Shown in pieces: positions 12,124 to 24,859 of a DNA stretch of 64,000 bases (position 1 is its first letter; each line of letters opens with the position of its first letter). The notes beneath the pieces are model-generated. The model had not been told where the DNA came from. It made no database searches and saw only the letters and a list, made by a program, of their open reading frames with translations. The stretch covers positions 222,906,794 to 222,970,793 of the forward strand of contig CM035406.1 of assembly GCA_020310875.1 (NCBI GenBank). Direction: 5' to 3'. Position numbers and translations under genes: made by a program. This stretch comes from Ceratopteris richardii. Taxonomy: Eukaryota > Streptophyta > Polypodiopsida > Polypodiales > Pteridaceae.

Positions 12124-12797
12124 TGTGAAGAGATGGATAGGTATGTGCTTGAAGATGAAGAGGTGTTGCAAAATCCTTGATCTACAGCAGCCAAATGAAC
12201 TCCAGGAGTATATGGTGGGCCCTTTTAGCTTGCCAATGGATATATTAGACACCCTATGTACCTTGGAAGATCACTCTCAAAAAGATAGATCAAAACAGAT
12301 AAGTTGGTGTTAGCTTAGAGGTGAAGAACTTGCTATTTTGGTTCATACACCTGTCCAGTGTTTTGCATAATTCTCTGAGCACAACAGCAATTAGCTTAAT
12401 TCCTCTTGGGGAAGTCTAGCTAACTTAAAGAGCTAGCTTTCAAGAGTAATCGCATAAAAAATAATGAACCACACACTAAGAAAGATGTTTAACAAGTGAT
12501 GACATCATCCCAATTTTCATGGGCTGCTATAGTAATGAGACCAGTGAGCAAAAAAATGAGCATAACTCCAGATTTAAGAATCCAATGATTATGAAACTTT
12601 GTATGCTTATACTAGACAATATGTTGAATCCAACAAGCTTTAAATCATTGAATTGGGGTAAGTACACACTGAGAAACAGCTCTTACAAGATGAGTAAAAA
12701 AATCGGGTACCTGACAGAGAAGTGAAAAAGAACAGACACTGTTGACTTCAACTGAACATAATTGAAGATTGAAACACCCAAATGAAATGAAAATTGG
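12124..12797 (-). repeat. Partial LTR joining Copia A1 and A2
   Basis: The 674 bp match the part of the A2 LTR next to its PBS (16962-17636). At 12797 the LTR sequence switches directly to the RNase H coding end of A2, with a TTGGT microhomology at the joint. The LTR's U3 part, the polypurine tract and the last RNase H residues are therefore lost. One LTR lying between two bodies of the same orientation is the arrangement expected of a tandem copy produced by LTR-LTR recombination and then deleted at the junction. Confidence 0.82.
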
Positions 12798-15349
12798 TAT
12801 TTGGTTAGAATATCTGCACATTGTTGATGAGTGGACACATATGGTATTTGAATCTCTTTGCTTAGAACCTTGTCTCTTACATAATGATAATGAACTTCAA
12901 TATGTTTAGTCCTTGCATGAAAAATAGGATTAGCAGCCAAATGAATAGAACTCATATTGTCACCATAAATAGTTGGAGTTCCAAACTCCAATCCAAGATC
13001 TTTGAATAATGTCTTCATCCACATAGCTTCTTGTGTAGCTACGACAAGACCTCTATATTCAGCTTCAGTAGAAGAAAGAGCAACTGTGGGTTGCTTCTTG
13101 GATGACCATGCAATAAGCTTTGAACCTGCAAAGGTAAGATAACCTGAAGTGCTCCTTCTATCTTCTTTGGAGCCAGCCCAATCTGCATCAAAAAATAGGT
13201 TCAAACCTAAATCAAATACATAAGGATAATAAAGTCCTTCATTTATGGTTCCTTTGAGATACTTGAGAATCCTTTTGGCAGCATCCATATGTGGTTTCCT
13301 TGGTGTGTGCATAAATTGACTTAGCACACTCACACTGTAACATATATCTACTCTAGTCAATGTGGCATAGTTGAGACTACCCACTAGACTTTGATATGAT
13401 GTGATGTCCTCTATGAGTTCACCTTCATGTGAGCTCAATTTGTGATTGACCTCCATTCGAGTACCTGCAATCTTACAATCTTGCATCTTGAATTTTGCCA
13501 ACATGTCCTTAATGTACTTTCTTTGAGTGAGAAACAAACCATGATCTTTGTAGACAACTTCCAAACCTAGGAAGTAGGTAAGAGAACCCAAATCACTTAT
13601 CTTGAACTCTTCTCTCATCTGATCTTTGATCTTCTTCATACCATCTGCATCATTTCCTATCAATATAATATCATCTACATATACACATAGGTAGATGATC
13701 TCATAATTACTCTTTTTTATAAAGAGTGAAGGATATGACTTGCTTGGTTGAAAGCCTTTGTCCTGCAAGAATGAAACAAGTCTAAAATTCCAAACTCTTG
13801 GGGCTTGCTTGAGACCATACAATGCTTTGTTAAGTTTACACACATAATCAGGATAAACTTGATTCTCAAAACCAGGTGGTTGTGCCATATATATCTCTTC
13901 ACTTATCCAACCATTCAAGAATGCATTCTTTACATCTAGTTGAAGTATCTTCCAATTCTTGGAAGACGCAATACTAAGCAAAACCCTAATAGTAGGCATC
14001 TTTGCCACAGGAGAGAAGGTCTCCTCATAATCAATTCCCTGAGTTTGTGCAAAGCCTTTTGCTACAAGCCTTGCCTTATACCTGTTAATGGAGCCATCAG
14101 AATTCTTCTTGAGTTTATAGACCCATCTTGAGCCTATTACCTTCATGGATGAAGTCTTGGGCACCAAATCCCAAGTGTTCTTTTCCTCAAGTGCTTCAAT
14201 CTCTTCCTTCATTGCATGCTTCCATTCTGATTTTGCTTTGGCCTCTTCAAAGGATGATGGCTCCTCTTGGTTTATGTCCTGTGCTATGTAGATAGAATGT
14301 TTAGTTACTAATGAGGTGTCAAACCCATACCTTTCTGGTTTTTTGTTTTCCCTCATAGATCTTCTTAGGCCATGATGTGATGATTCTGCCTCATGTCCAA
14401 GTTCCTGCAATTTTGCTTTACCTTTAGACTTCCATGCTTTGATCTTTTCCATCTGAGATTCTTCATCATCCTCTGAGGTGTCTTGTTCTTCAATCTTCGG
14501 TTGTTCTCTACCAAGCTTTGGAAAATCTTCTTCAAGATCATATGGTAAATTGACCTTCCTGCATGAATCTTCATACCATGAATTGTTTTCATAAAAAACT
14601 ACATCTCTGCTTACCAAGATTCCTTTGTTGGTAGGGTTGTATAACCTGTAGCCCTTTTGATTGTTGTCATATCCAATAAATACACACCTTTCTGCCTTTG
14701 GATCCATCTTGCCTCTAACCTGTGAAGGAACATGAGCAAAAGCAATACATCCAAAAATTTTACAATGATCTAAGCTTGTTCTTCTTTCATTCCAAGCCTC
14801 ATATGGAGTCATCCCATCAAGGGATTTTGAAGGCAACCTGTTAATCAAGTAAGTGGTTGTAGATACAGCCTCAACCCATAGATAATTAGGCAAATGCTTT
14901 TCATTTAACATGGACCTTGCAGCTTCAACAATTGTCCTATTCCTCCTTTCTACCACTCCATTTTGCTCAGGAGTGTACCTTGTAGTTACCTCTCTTTTGA
15001 TTCCTCTTTCTTGAAGAAAAGAATCAAACTCATGGGAGAAGTATTCTCCCCCTCCATCTGACCTTAGCCTTTTTAGAGATTTACCTGTTTGATTCTCCAC
15101 AAGAGCCAAATATCTTTTGAAACATGAAAAAACTTCATCCTTGTGTTTCATAAAGAATAGGATAGTCCATCTGGTGCAATCATCAATAAAGGAGACATAA
15201 TACCTTGATCCAGATATTGAAGCTTCCTTGCTAGGTCCCCATACATCTGTATGAACCAACTCCAAGAGATCTCCGTGCATATAACTTTTCTTCATGAATG
15301 GTAAAGTGTGAGACTTTCCAAATTGACATGCACTACACTTATAAATCAT
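12798..15349 (-). pseudogene. Copia A2 integrase-RT-RNase H, long open frame
   Basis: An uninterrupted frame runs from the integrase zinc finger (CSACQFGKSH) through the integrase core with HTDVWGP, RSDGGGEY and TPEQNGVVERRN. RT follows with [23 protein letters not shown] and YVDD (about 13,670-13,682), then RNase H with DADWAG, SSTEAEY and GDNMSS. The catalytic residues I can see are all present, making it the best preserved pol segment in the window. After ADILTK the frame runs into the fused LTR, giving about 40 unrelated C-terminal residues. It is separated from gag and protease by a 1-bp insertion near 15,354, so it would not be made as a full polyprotein. Confidence 0.88.
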
Positions 15350-16935
15350 ATGTTAGTTTTGACAAGTTAGGAAGTCCAAGTACACTTTGGTCCCTGCAAA
15401 TTTGCTTTAATGACTTTTCACCAATATGTGCTAACCTTTTGTGCCATACTTCCAATTCTGTGAGTGTCTGACTACCATAATTAAAGAGAGCAATGTTTCT
15501 AGTGTCTTGTAATTCAAATGTGAACAATCTACTTGTCTTTTCACCTTTTGCAATTCTTCTGAATCCTTGACTTGGATCTTCAACAAATGCTCCTGCTTTT
15601 GTGAACTTGACTTGCAACCCTTTCTCTACTATCTGCCCAACACTTATCAAATTCTTTGAAATGGTAGGGACATAGAGTACCTTACTGAGTAGGTTGATGT
15701 TTCCATCAGGTGCTTTGACATTGCATATTTTCTCCACAGGATGTTTTGTTTCATCTCCTCTTTGTACCTCATGCTTATTCCTTGGATCTTCTAAATCTGA
15801 TAGGAGTGCCACATTTCCGGCCACATGATTTGAACAACCTGAATCTATGTAGAAAACATGCTCATCAGATTTACCTTGTGGCATAGCCATGTTCATGATC
15901 AATAATGAATGCTCTTTGTTTGAGTCTTCTGTGTAGTTATTGAAGTCTCTCCTTCCTTTGTAGCCTCCTTGATAGTTTTAATGATTGTAGTTGTTGTAGT
16001 TGCCATGATAATTGTTTAACCTTCCTCTTGAGTAGCCATAACTTCCTCTATTGTATCCTCTGCCTCTTTGATTCTTGGAATTCCTAAAGCAATTTTTAGT
16101 TGTATGATTAGTTAATCCACAAATAGAACATGAGTTGGAGTCTTGGGATCTCCCCCTGCCTTGTCTACCTCCTCTTCCTCTACCTCTGCCATGTCTTCCT
16201 CTACCTGCATAGTTAGCTTGATATGTACCTGCTTCATCATCCACTTTCTTTGCCTTTCCTTTGTTATCTTTGGACTTGCCTTTATTAGTGTATAAAGCTA
16301 AAGATTGATTACCTTTAGAGCTTTCTCCATTTTTGATAAGCTTTGCCTCTTGAGTAAGTAGTTGTCCAATGAGTGTATTGAAATCAGGTACATGCATGTC
16401 CATGTACAAATCCATTGCTGTGGTGAGTGCTTCCCACTTGTCATCTGCCTTCAAGCCATTGATGACTTGCCTTACAATTTGCTCTTCATCTATTACCTCT
16501 CCAATGCTTCCCAACTGATCTGCTATGTCCTTGAGCTTTGTGACAAAATTAGTCTTTTTTGGGAGCCTTCTTGAGAGTTGTGAAATCCAGCCATAGTTGA
16601 TGCTTCCTAGCTTTAGTACTTGAAGAAAAGAAAGCTTCAAGTGCATCCCACACTTCCTGAGATGTCTTACAACCTCTAATGTGAGGCAACAAAAATCCTG
16701 AGATAGAGTTGAGGAGATAAGACCTTGCAAGTGCATCCTTGGAGCACCATGTGCTCAATCTTTCTTGCTCTTCTTGTGTTGGTTGACTTTTGTTCCTGAA
16801 ACTTGGCATAACTTCATCTCCAACCACATAACCATATAAACTTCTACCTTGGAGATAAGCTTCCATTCTTAATGACCAAGCTGAGTAGTTACCTCTGTCC
16901 AGTTTGTCAATTGATGAAGGAAATCCATCTTCCAT
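15339..16935 (-). pseudogene. Copia A2 gag-protease pseudogene
   Basis: It starts at ATG 16935 (MEDGFPSSIDKLDRG), with a UBN2-like gag, an Arg/Gly-rich stretch, the zinc knuckle CSICGLTNHTTKNC (about 16,090-16,135) and protease YIDSGCSNHVAGN (about 15,830-15,850). Compared with A1, a short deletion near 16,550 (AAAATTAGTC against AAAATCACTCACATTTTG) shifts the frame, and a TAA lies at about 15,978. The pre-integrase region then runs to the frameshift at about 15,354. Confidence 0.85.
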
Positions 16936-16948
16936 GTTGTCCAACCTT

Positions 16949-16960
16949 GCTCTGATACCA
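16949..16960 (-). other. Primer-binding site of Copia A2
   Basis: The minus strand reads TGGTATCAGAGC, complementary to initiator tRNA-Met, one base from the LTR end. Confidence 0.88.
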
Positions 16961-16961
16961 C

Positions 16962-18005
16962 TGTGAAGAGATGGATAGGTATGTGCTTGAAGATGAAGAG
17001 GTGTTGCAAAATCCTTGATCTACACCAGCCTAATGAACTCCAGGAGTATATGGTGGGCCCTTTTAGCTTGCCAATGGATGTATTAGAGACCCTATGTACC
17101 TTGGAAGATCACTCTCAAAAAGATAGATCAAAACAGATAAGTTGGAGTTAGCTCAGAGGTGAAGAACTTGCTATTTTGGTTCATACACCTGTCTAGTGTT
17201 TTGCATAATTCTCTGAGGACAGCAACAATTAGCTTAATTCCTCTTGAGGAAGTCTAGTTAACTTAAACAGCTAACTTTCAAGAGTAATCACATAAAAAAT
17301 AATGAACCACATACTAAGAAAGATGTTTAGAAAGTGATGACATCATCCCGATTTTCACGGGCTGCTACAGTAATGAGACTAGTGAGCAGAAAAATGCACA
17401 TAACTCTAGATTTAAGAATTCAATCATTATGAAACTTTGTAGGCTTATATTAGACAGTATGCTGAAACTAACAAGCTTTAAAGCATTGAATTTGGGTAAG
17501 TACATACTGCGAAACAGCTGTGACGAGATGAGTAAAAAAATCGGGTACCTGACAGAGAAGTGAAAATGAACAGACACTATTGACTTCAACTGAACATAAC
17601 TGAAGATTGAAATAGCCAAATGCAATGAAAATTGGTCAACATATAGTAGACTTATAGAGCTAACTTTAACAAGTTAAATCACTGAAAATGATGCACCAAG
17701 CTCAGAGAAACCATCTCTACAATCTGACTGAGAAAACTGAGAGATATGGCAGTGAGTAGTACACTTCACAAGAACATGGAAATATGAACTCAAATGATCA
17801 TGAAAATGAAAGTATATTGCTTGTACAATACAATGGACGTACTGATACATATGTGTGCCTTGTAATCACACCTTGATATGGCATAAAGCTCAGCTCATGG
17901 AGGTCTTCACATAGGTCTCTCTAACCACGACTAAAACTGCCATCTATTTATAGTTGATCTTGGGAGGCTAACTTCCCTAACTTCCCTCAATCACTCTCCA
18001 ATCAG
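16962..18005 (-). repeat. 5' LTR of Copia A2, U3 end truncated
   Basis: It aligns with the A3 LTR at 39055-40313 from the TGTGAAGAG end to the AATCACTC(T)CAATC region near 18,000; the remaining roughly 250 bp of U3 is absent or unrecognisable. On the minus strand a TATA-like CTATAAATAG occurs at about 17,945, where A3 has its own TATA-like box. Confidence 0.8.
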
Positions 18006-18079
18006 TTACCAAGTGATGAAGTTTCATCTAGCCAACTAGCATAGAACCATCCCTTGAGATTTTGAATAGTCTAACATAC

Positions 18080-18795
18080 CTTCTAGGCTTGCACTTAATG
18101 CGATAAAACTCAGTATGTACTTTGGAACATCTATGAGAAAAAATTGATCCAAAACAATTGAGTTTGCATAATGCCTAGCTCAAAAAATTTGCTATTTTGA
18201 AATAGAACATTCAACTTCAGAAACTCTGAGTGGCCACGATGATTAAAATTGGAAAAATTTCTTTTGGAGGAATGTTATAAAATTTTTTGAGTAGTTAAAA
18301 TGCACAAGAGAAGGAATTTGGATCAACCTATGTGATTGCAATGATGTGTATATTGATTGGTGGTACCTCAATTTTTTTAGGGCTATGTAGAGATACTTGA
18401 GACCTTAAAATGAAGATTTATAAAATTGTATTAAATTGAATGATCTAAAACGCTCTATACAATAAACTATACATTGGTACCTTTCCAATGCATGCTCAAT
18501 CATCCAATTTGGAGCTCTATAGAGAGAGAACCAACTTCTGCAAGTATATTATAGTTGAAGATGATAGTGTAGAGAAACAAAGTAGCAACACAATGATGGC
18601 CAAAAGTGTATTTATATTACTTCAAATGTAATTTTCAAGTGATAAGGAGTATTTATATAGGCTCTTGACAACACTCTTAGTCCAAGGGGAATCGCATATG
18701 CTGAATCATTTTTTACCCAAACTCTCTGATACTAGGTCACTTTTGGTCCCCCTGAGTCCACAATTGCACTCCAATGTAACCTTGGAGAAGATGGA
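18080..18795 (-). repeat. Diverged LTR related to Copia family A
   Basis: The stretch GTACTTTGGAACATC...TTTGCTATTTTGAAA (18115-18205) follows, word for word with many substitutions, the family-A LTR segment GTACCTTGGAAGATC...CTTGCTATTTTGGTT. A TATA-like CTATATAAATACTCC on the minus strand lies at 18,647-18,661, suitably placed for the same orientation. The borders are uncertain. I read it as an old solo or truncated LTR next to A2. Confidence 0.5.
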
Positions 18796-18835
18796 AACCT
18801 ATGTGCACAGATAAATACCCAACCCCAGTGATTCC

Positions 18836-19400
18836 TTCTAAAAACCCCTCTCTCTCTCTCACTCCTACACATACATATGCTTTCACGCACTCTCCTTCAT
18901 ACACACACACACACACACTTTCTCTTTCTCTTTCTACCTACCCTCTGTCACTCTTTCGCACACCTACTCCCAAACGTGCAATCACTCGCACACATTCATC
19001 TATAGATACTCACACGCATACCCTAACACATGCGCTCTCAACCCCTGTCAACCACTTACTCTCTCTCTTTCACCCCCTCCCGTATTCTTTTCACACACCC
19101 ACATACCCCAAACATACACACACATGCTCACTTATGCACTTGCACATACATTCTCACATACACACACTTCCTTGTGCATACACACTCACCCTATTTCTCA
19201 CATTCTTCTCACACCTTCACTCACGTAGGCCAATATGTTCATAATTTTCACAAACTCTTGCCCTCGTTCTTTACATCCACACATTCACTCCTCAACCTAC
19301 TCTCTTTCTTTTGCACCTCTTTCTCCTCTTTTTCTCTTTTTCCTTCTTCTCACTTCCCCTACCCTTTACTTTCACTTCTTCACGCTTTCTCACTCACTTT
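18836..19400 (+). repeat. CT/CA-rich low-complexity tract
   Basis: The plus strand is almost entirely C/T with CA dinucleotide runs (CTCTCTCT, ACACACAC, TCACTC). Overlapping long open frames here are a by-product of the composition and encode only Ser/Thr/Leu/Pro/His-rich text. Confidence 0.85.
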
Positions 19401-21560
19401 ATCCGTAGTCACTTCCAATATAAATAGAGAGGGAGAACTAAGCATTAATATTGATGCTAACAATTCTCAACATGGAAGAAAAAGATTGAAATGAGTGACA
19501 GTTTCAATTGCTGCAATTCAAACTTCTTGTGGTAAATACCCAACCATATGTATTCGTGTATGCTGATGAGGACACAAAAAAAAAAACCGCTACAGATGTG
19601 CTTGATTACTTGCTTCCACAACTCCTCCTGGGTTTCGCACCATTGCATCAGAGCCTACCAAGCTCACACCTCGAACCTGGAGCAATGATCTTCTCTCCAC
19701 GTTCACACACAGCCTCTTGGTTGCATCTCAGTGTCCATTCTTGTGGTGGATGATGAGCTAATACCAGACATTCACTGGGCTAGGGCCCTTGAAGACCTCG
19801 GTATATCTTAGTAATGTTCACCTAATACTTGGCAGGATTTTCCCCCCTGATTCTTCCTTGGTTCAGCTCAAACTTGAGACTCAGATTCCCATTTTCGGTG
19901 TGATGCCCCTAGGCGGCCTCAGATGATGAAACAGCTTTCCCCTCTTCTGCTCGGAGTCACACACCTCAGACAACCTAGTTCACTGATGCCATCCGTCCCT
20001 CTTTCATTATGATAAGAAAAAAAAAATCGAACAGCCGAAACAAAGAGAGAGCACAAAAATAGCCACTTATCCCCTTAAGAAGTAGTCCTCCTCGAGAATG
20101 AACAGCCCGCTTTGTCCTTCTCCGAGGTTGATGTTCCTCTGGTGCAACTACCCTCTCTCCTCTTTCTTAGCGTCCAGACCCGAAACCAGCCGACAATACC
20201 TGCAATCCCTGGCTTTTCCCTTCTTTTAAGCTTCTGTGACCTGCACAGAAAAGAAAAAATGAAACCCCTCCCCCCCCCCAATGGCCAGCCAAATTTTTCC
20301 CCCCCTTCTTCTGCTCCGGGATGTCCCACTATCTCTTCTTCTTCAACCAATCAGCTACTACCCTCTTTCTTTTATGCCTCTTCCTCTGATCTAGAATTTG
20401 CCAATAGTCAATAGATTGTCTTCTCTCCTCAGATACAATAGATGAAAGCAAAGGTGATGGCCGAATCTTCCTATGGATCCAATCTTATCATCAAGTTTAG
20501 CAACAACAGACAATTTTCAAAGATTCTTATTGCCAGTCCTATTCCGTCCTTGTTGACAACAAATATGCGACAACAATATATAATGTTGGTGGTGAATGAG
20601 CTATGAAAAGCATCACCAAAAAATGGTCGCTAGAGACATCTTCACTCTTTCAACCAGTGAGCCTCCTTTTTCTCCTCTCTTCACTGTCACCTCCACATAA
20701 AAACAAGAAGAAGGAACCCCCAGTTGATCCCGAGTACTGAAGCTCCCTCTAATGCCTTCGTTATCTTTTGTCGCTATTCCTCTTTCGTTCCTCCTTGAAG
20801 CATTCTCTCTCGCAGTCTAGCAAAAGTGCTCTCAAGCGCTCATATAGATACAAATTTCCATAACTTGAAGAAGTCACTAGTGAAATGATCTATGAACTAT
20901 GTAGCATGCTTCTCTAATTTTCACTCTCTTTTGATGCTTTCCCTGGCAATCGCACTGGCATGTGGATAGTGCACATATATTATGAAATGAGCCATGAAAT
21001 CCATACAGCATCCAGTTTCCCTTTTACCTTTATGACAACATTTGAGATCATTCTGTTCTTCATGGGTGAAGGCGAAATCACTTCTTGCTGCAGCATCTGA
21101 ACCAGCTCTCGATCGTGCTAATAAGTAACCCTTGATATGTCCATCACACTAAGATCAAGGGAAATGTGCATCCTTAGCAGGAGGCCTTTGTGATTCATCA
21201 CCCTCTTCAAAAGTAGATTGTCACGAACTTTCCCATGAAGGATCTTCTTTCGTCCCAAGAATCACTCCGATCTCAGGGTGTTCCCTTCTATCCTCTCATC
21301 ACCTACGTACAGCCAAAACAAAAAAAACCCCAAAAAAAAACAGAGAAATCGGACGAACCCCCCCCCCAAAATGCAAGAACAAGCGGGACCTCCCCAAAAA
21401 CTCCAACAAAAAAAACCTCCTGGAAGCCTTCAATTTTTCCCCCAACTACTCCTCTCTGCTCTCTCCCTCGTATCCTGCACACGCAACCCCGCCGAAGAAG
21501 AAAATACTTGCCTGCCCCCCTCGTTTTATGGAATTCTCCCCCTCCTCCATTCCTCACGAC
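19401..21560. other. Unassigned DNA, pyrimidine- and C-rich
   Basis: No domain recognised in any frame. Homopolymer runs of C (20269-20279 and 21359-21368) and of A (19567-19577, 21320-21341) interrupt the open frames. Some segments have higher GC than the surrounding transposons, so this may be old unique DNA, but I cannot name a gene. Confidence 0.4.
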
Positions 21561-21561
21561 C

Positions 21562-24282
21562 CCTAAACAACTGGAAACAAACTCATTCTCATCACAGAGA
21601 CTAGAGGCAGCCATAACATAGGAATCTGATGCAAAAGAGGCAGTATGAGAGCCTGAATGAGTATGGTATGATAGAGGTGCATCTAATTTGCTATCATGCA
21701 AAGTTTGGACCAAGCATTTTGGCATAATTTTTGCCTCTTCAATATCAGCTCTCTCATCAAGTGCATCATGCAAATCTGCATCAGAAATGGAATGATTTGC
21801 ATCATCACATGAAACCTATAAAGGCTGAGAAGTTGCTTCATTAGGACTAGCACTAACTGTCCATCTGTAAAAAGAGATCACAAAGTGTCATACATGTCTT
21901 TGGAGCTGACTGGTGTCTATTTAGTACATGAAAGTAATGGCTGAATAACATCTTCCATAAAAACAACATCACGTCTAACCAAAATGTGTTTCAACTATGG
22001 ATGATACAAACGATAGCCTTCGCTTTCAAAACTGTACCCAACAAAAACACATTTCACTGCTTTATCATCCAATTTTCTGTGTTGTTGTCCAGGCACTAAT
22101 GCATATGCCAGACAACCAAAAACACGCATGTGAGCAACACATGGCTTGCGACCATGCCAAGCCTCATATGGAGTGATAGATTGCAATGCTTTAGTGGGAC
22201 AACTGTTAAGTACATATGCTACACACATGACAACCTCAATCCAGAAACTATATCGTAAAGCCTGACTCTTGACCATACACCTCGCCATCTCCATGAGTGA
22301 CCTGTTCTTCCATTTAGTTACTCCATTCTATTGAGGTGTATATGCCATTGTACATTGATGTTTTATCCCATGTTCAGCCAGGAACGCATTAAAGTCAGAA
22401 GACATATATTCCCCCTCGATTAGAATGGAGGGTGCCCCATTTTACATGCTAACATATTTTCGGCAAAAACCAAAAACTCTTTGAAGCACATAAACACTTC
22501 ACACTTTTCTTTCAATGGATATACCCATGCATGCTTCGAGAAATCATTGATGAAAGTCAAGAACTAAAGATAGCTCCCAAAAGAAGGTGTTTGCATATGA
22601 CCACAGACATCACTATGAACAAGCTACAATTTTTGAGTAGCTCAAACTGAACCATCTTTTGGGAATGATGAACGATGCATTTTTCCCAAATTACAACCTT
22701 CACAAACATGTTTACCGGGTGCCTTGAGTTGGGCAGAGAGGACACCATTTCAAATTTCTACAGGCGAATCAAATTAGCAAAATGCAGATGACTAGAGCCT
22801 ACATGGCAAAGCTTTTCATCTGACATAGCCTGAGAATCATGTATTGCACATGCTGAATCATTCACAGATTTTTCATAGTTTATGAGCTTATACAGCCCAT
22901 GACATAAAATGTTAGAAGCAATAATGACGTTGCCATTTGACAGATCATGAACTATACATCTATCATCAATAAATTTCACAACCAAGTCAATCTTGGCTAA
23001 CATTAAAACTGATAACATTTTCTTCTTGATCCCTGGCACAAATAAAGCATTTGACAATGTAAAAGAACTACCATCAGTAGTGGTCAAAATGATGTTACTA
23101 ACTCCCATACTAGGATAGGAGGAGTTATTGGCGCATGTGACAATATTCCTTATAGGGGCAGGCTCGAGTGAAGTGAAGAAACTGCACTGCCAAGTAATAT
23201 GTTTGGTTGCCCCACTATCAAAGTACTAAACATCTAAGTCTATTGCTGACATACACTGTTCATGAGAAGATGGGTCATAATTGCAAATAATGGTCAATGA
23301 CCATTCTTCATTCTACACAAGATTAGCAGACTCTGTTTTGGGTGTAGAGGCCTTAGCAACAACCATTCCAACCTCTTTCTTCCTTGCCTCTTTAGCAGCT
23401 AGTTTTGGACAGCTCTTTATGACATGATCATTTCCTTTACAATATTTGCAAAACAATTTCAACTTTTCTATTTTCTTGTCTTTTCTGCCTTCCTTCTTCG
23501 ATTGTGTAGAATTAGAAGATTTCTACTTGCTAGTAGAAGAGCTCCATTTACCTTTGCCCTTCTGAGTAGTTAGGAAATCTTGATTAACAACACACATAAT
23601 GGACATGTTTTGCCTAGAATGATCTTCCTACAATAGAACAAAGATTAAATCCTCAAATTTTAAGGCATTTCGATTTCCTTTCATCATCAAACAAAGAGTA
23701 TAAACAAAACTCTGATATGAATTGGGAAGACCATTAAGAATAGTCTACACAAGTGAAGTGCTAAGCAAGAGTTCATTAGCAGAAATCAACTGTTCTTTCA
23801 AATCTTTGATCTTTGTTAGAAAATTATCCATGGAATCACCTTCATTCATGTGCTCACTCTCCAATTTTTTTCAGTGGTAAGCAATACGAGCCTCATTCTT
23901 TGCCTGGTTTAAAGTGGTAAGTGTATCCCAAGTATCCTTAGCTATTCTACAAGAGCGAATGTGAGGAATAATGGAACATTGGACAGACAAGGCTATCGAT
24001 GCATGTGCCTGAGCATCTCTGCCATCCCAACAAATTTGTTATGTAAGAGGTGCAACCAAAACTGCAGCACACACATGAATCTCTAGAATATCACCATCTT
24101 CAACACCATCTACATCAGCGGCAGTACCTGTATTTGCAGGTGATAAGACATTTGAACACCCTACACAATATTCCACAGTCCTTTTGTGACCAATACATGA
24201 TGCATCATATAAGCTCATAATGGGTAATTCGTACCATCCAACTAACAAGCAACATAGGAAATACATCACTGCTCTCAACCAT
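21562..24282 (-). pseudogene. Copia B1 gag-protease-integrase pseudogene
   Basis: The gag ATG aligned to that of B2 is at 24282 (MVESSDV). Readable blocks are the integrase C-terminal half (22294-21998, MEMARCMVKSQALR to GYRLYHP), the protease and pre-integrase region (23108-22758, GVSNIILTTTDGSSFTLSNA) and the RT-proximal linker (21773-21575). Many stops and frameshifts separate them. Two stops are shared with B2: TAG after NLV (23313-23315) and TAG after LYHP (about 21,995). The gag region 23.3-24.2 kb is recognisable only by alignment with B2. Confidence 0.8.
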
Positions 24283-24629
24283 GACCACTGACTAAAATAC
24301 CATGATACAAAAAATGGACTGTATCTCGAAAAGTTGAAGAGAAATACCTTGTCGAGTTTTGCTAAAGCTGTAGCAAACTTTGAGATGCTTATATTGGCGA
24401 ACCAAAACCTGTATATATCTTTGGCACAAAAGGATGAAATAGGCTGCATAAGTGCTAATAGTGTGTTCGGAGGCCGAAATGAGCTCAGATCGCAATTTTG
24501 GCACGTGAAGCTATTTTGATCTCCTAACCATCTTCACTATGCTCACCAAATTTTGCACGATTCTGAGATTGTGACCAGAGAGGTGTTGAGGATGCCCGAA
24601 ATGAAGCGGCAACCTACTCTCATACCAAT

Positions 24630-24859
24630 TGTTGGAGTTTGAGGCCTAGAGAAGCACACGAACCACACAAGGAAGAAGAAGAAGAAGAAGAAGCTTGAAG
24701 CACAACACACAATACTGAATGTATTACCACTAGAATGTACAAAGATATGTAGGGCAATAGGTGTATATACAAGCTGCGGGAAAAACCTCCTAAAGAGGGA
24801 AAAATGTGCCCTGGTAGTCCTAGTGTGTTCACACACATCACTACCTAAATATATCAATA
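24630..24859 (-). repeat. 5' LTR of Copia B1
   Basis: It is 230 bp and close to the 231-bp LTRs of B2. It starts TGTTGGAG on the plus strand and ends TCAATA where B2 has TCAACA. It contains the same GAAGAA microsatellite, here expanded to six or more units. Confidence 0.85.

Larger units (their letters stand above)
8940..12797 (-). mobile_element. Copia family A, copy A1 (3'-truncated)
   Basis: Minus-strand Ty1/Copia element with gag, protease, integrase and the start of reverse transcriptase in Copia order. The body is nearly identical to copy A2 (12.8-16.9 kb). At about 8940 the reverse transcriptase stops abruptly after the KQAPRAWN region and LINE-like DNA follows, so the rest of RT, RNase H and the 3' LTR are missing. 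Its 5' LTR is the partial LTR at 12124-12797, which is fused directly to the RNase H end of A2. Confidence 0.88.
12798..18005 (-). mobile_element. Copia family A, copy A2
   Basis: Minus-strand element with 5' LTR 16962-about 18005, PBS 16949-16960 and gag-pol 16935-12798. The 3' end is deleted into the partial LTR shared with A1. The left (U3) end of its LTR lacks the expected CCAACA terminus and fades into other sequence near 18,005, so no target-site duplication can be read. Confidence 0.85.
21562..24859 (-). mobile_element. Copia family B, copy B1 (3'-truncated)
   Basis: It matches B2 (25.4-30.5 kb) from the 5' LTR (24630-24859) through leader, gag, protease and integrase to the linker just before reverse transcriptase, where the match ends at about 21,562 in C-rich DNA. 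RT, RNase H and the 3' LTR are missing. The right LTR edge abuts Gypsy pol sequence, so B1 probably also inserted into the Gypsy remnant. Confidence 0.85.

Noticed and set aside
18801..19494. Overlapping open frames of 147-154 codons in the CT/CA-rich tract
   Set aside because: Low-complexity Ser/Thr/His/Leu translation in more than one frame at once; no domain and no gene structure.
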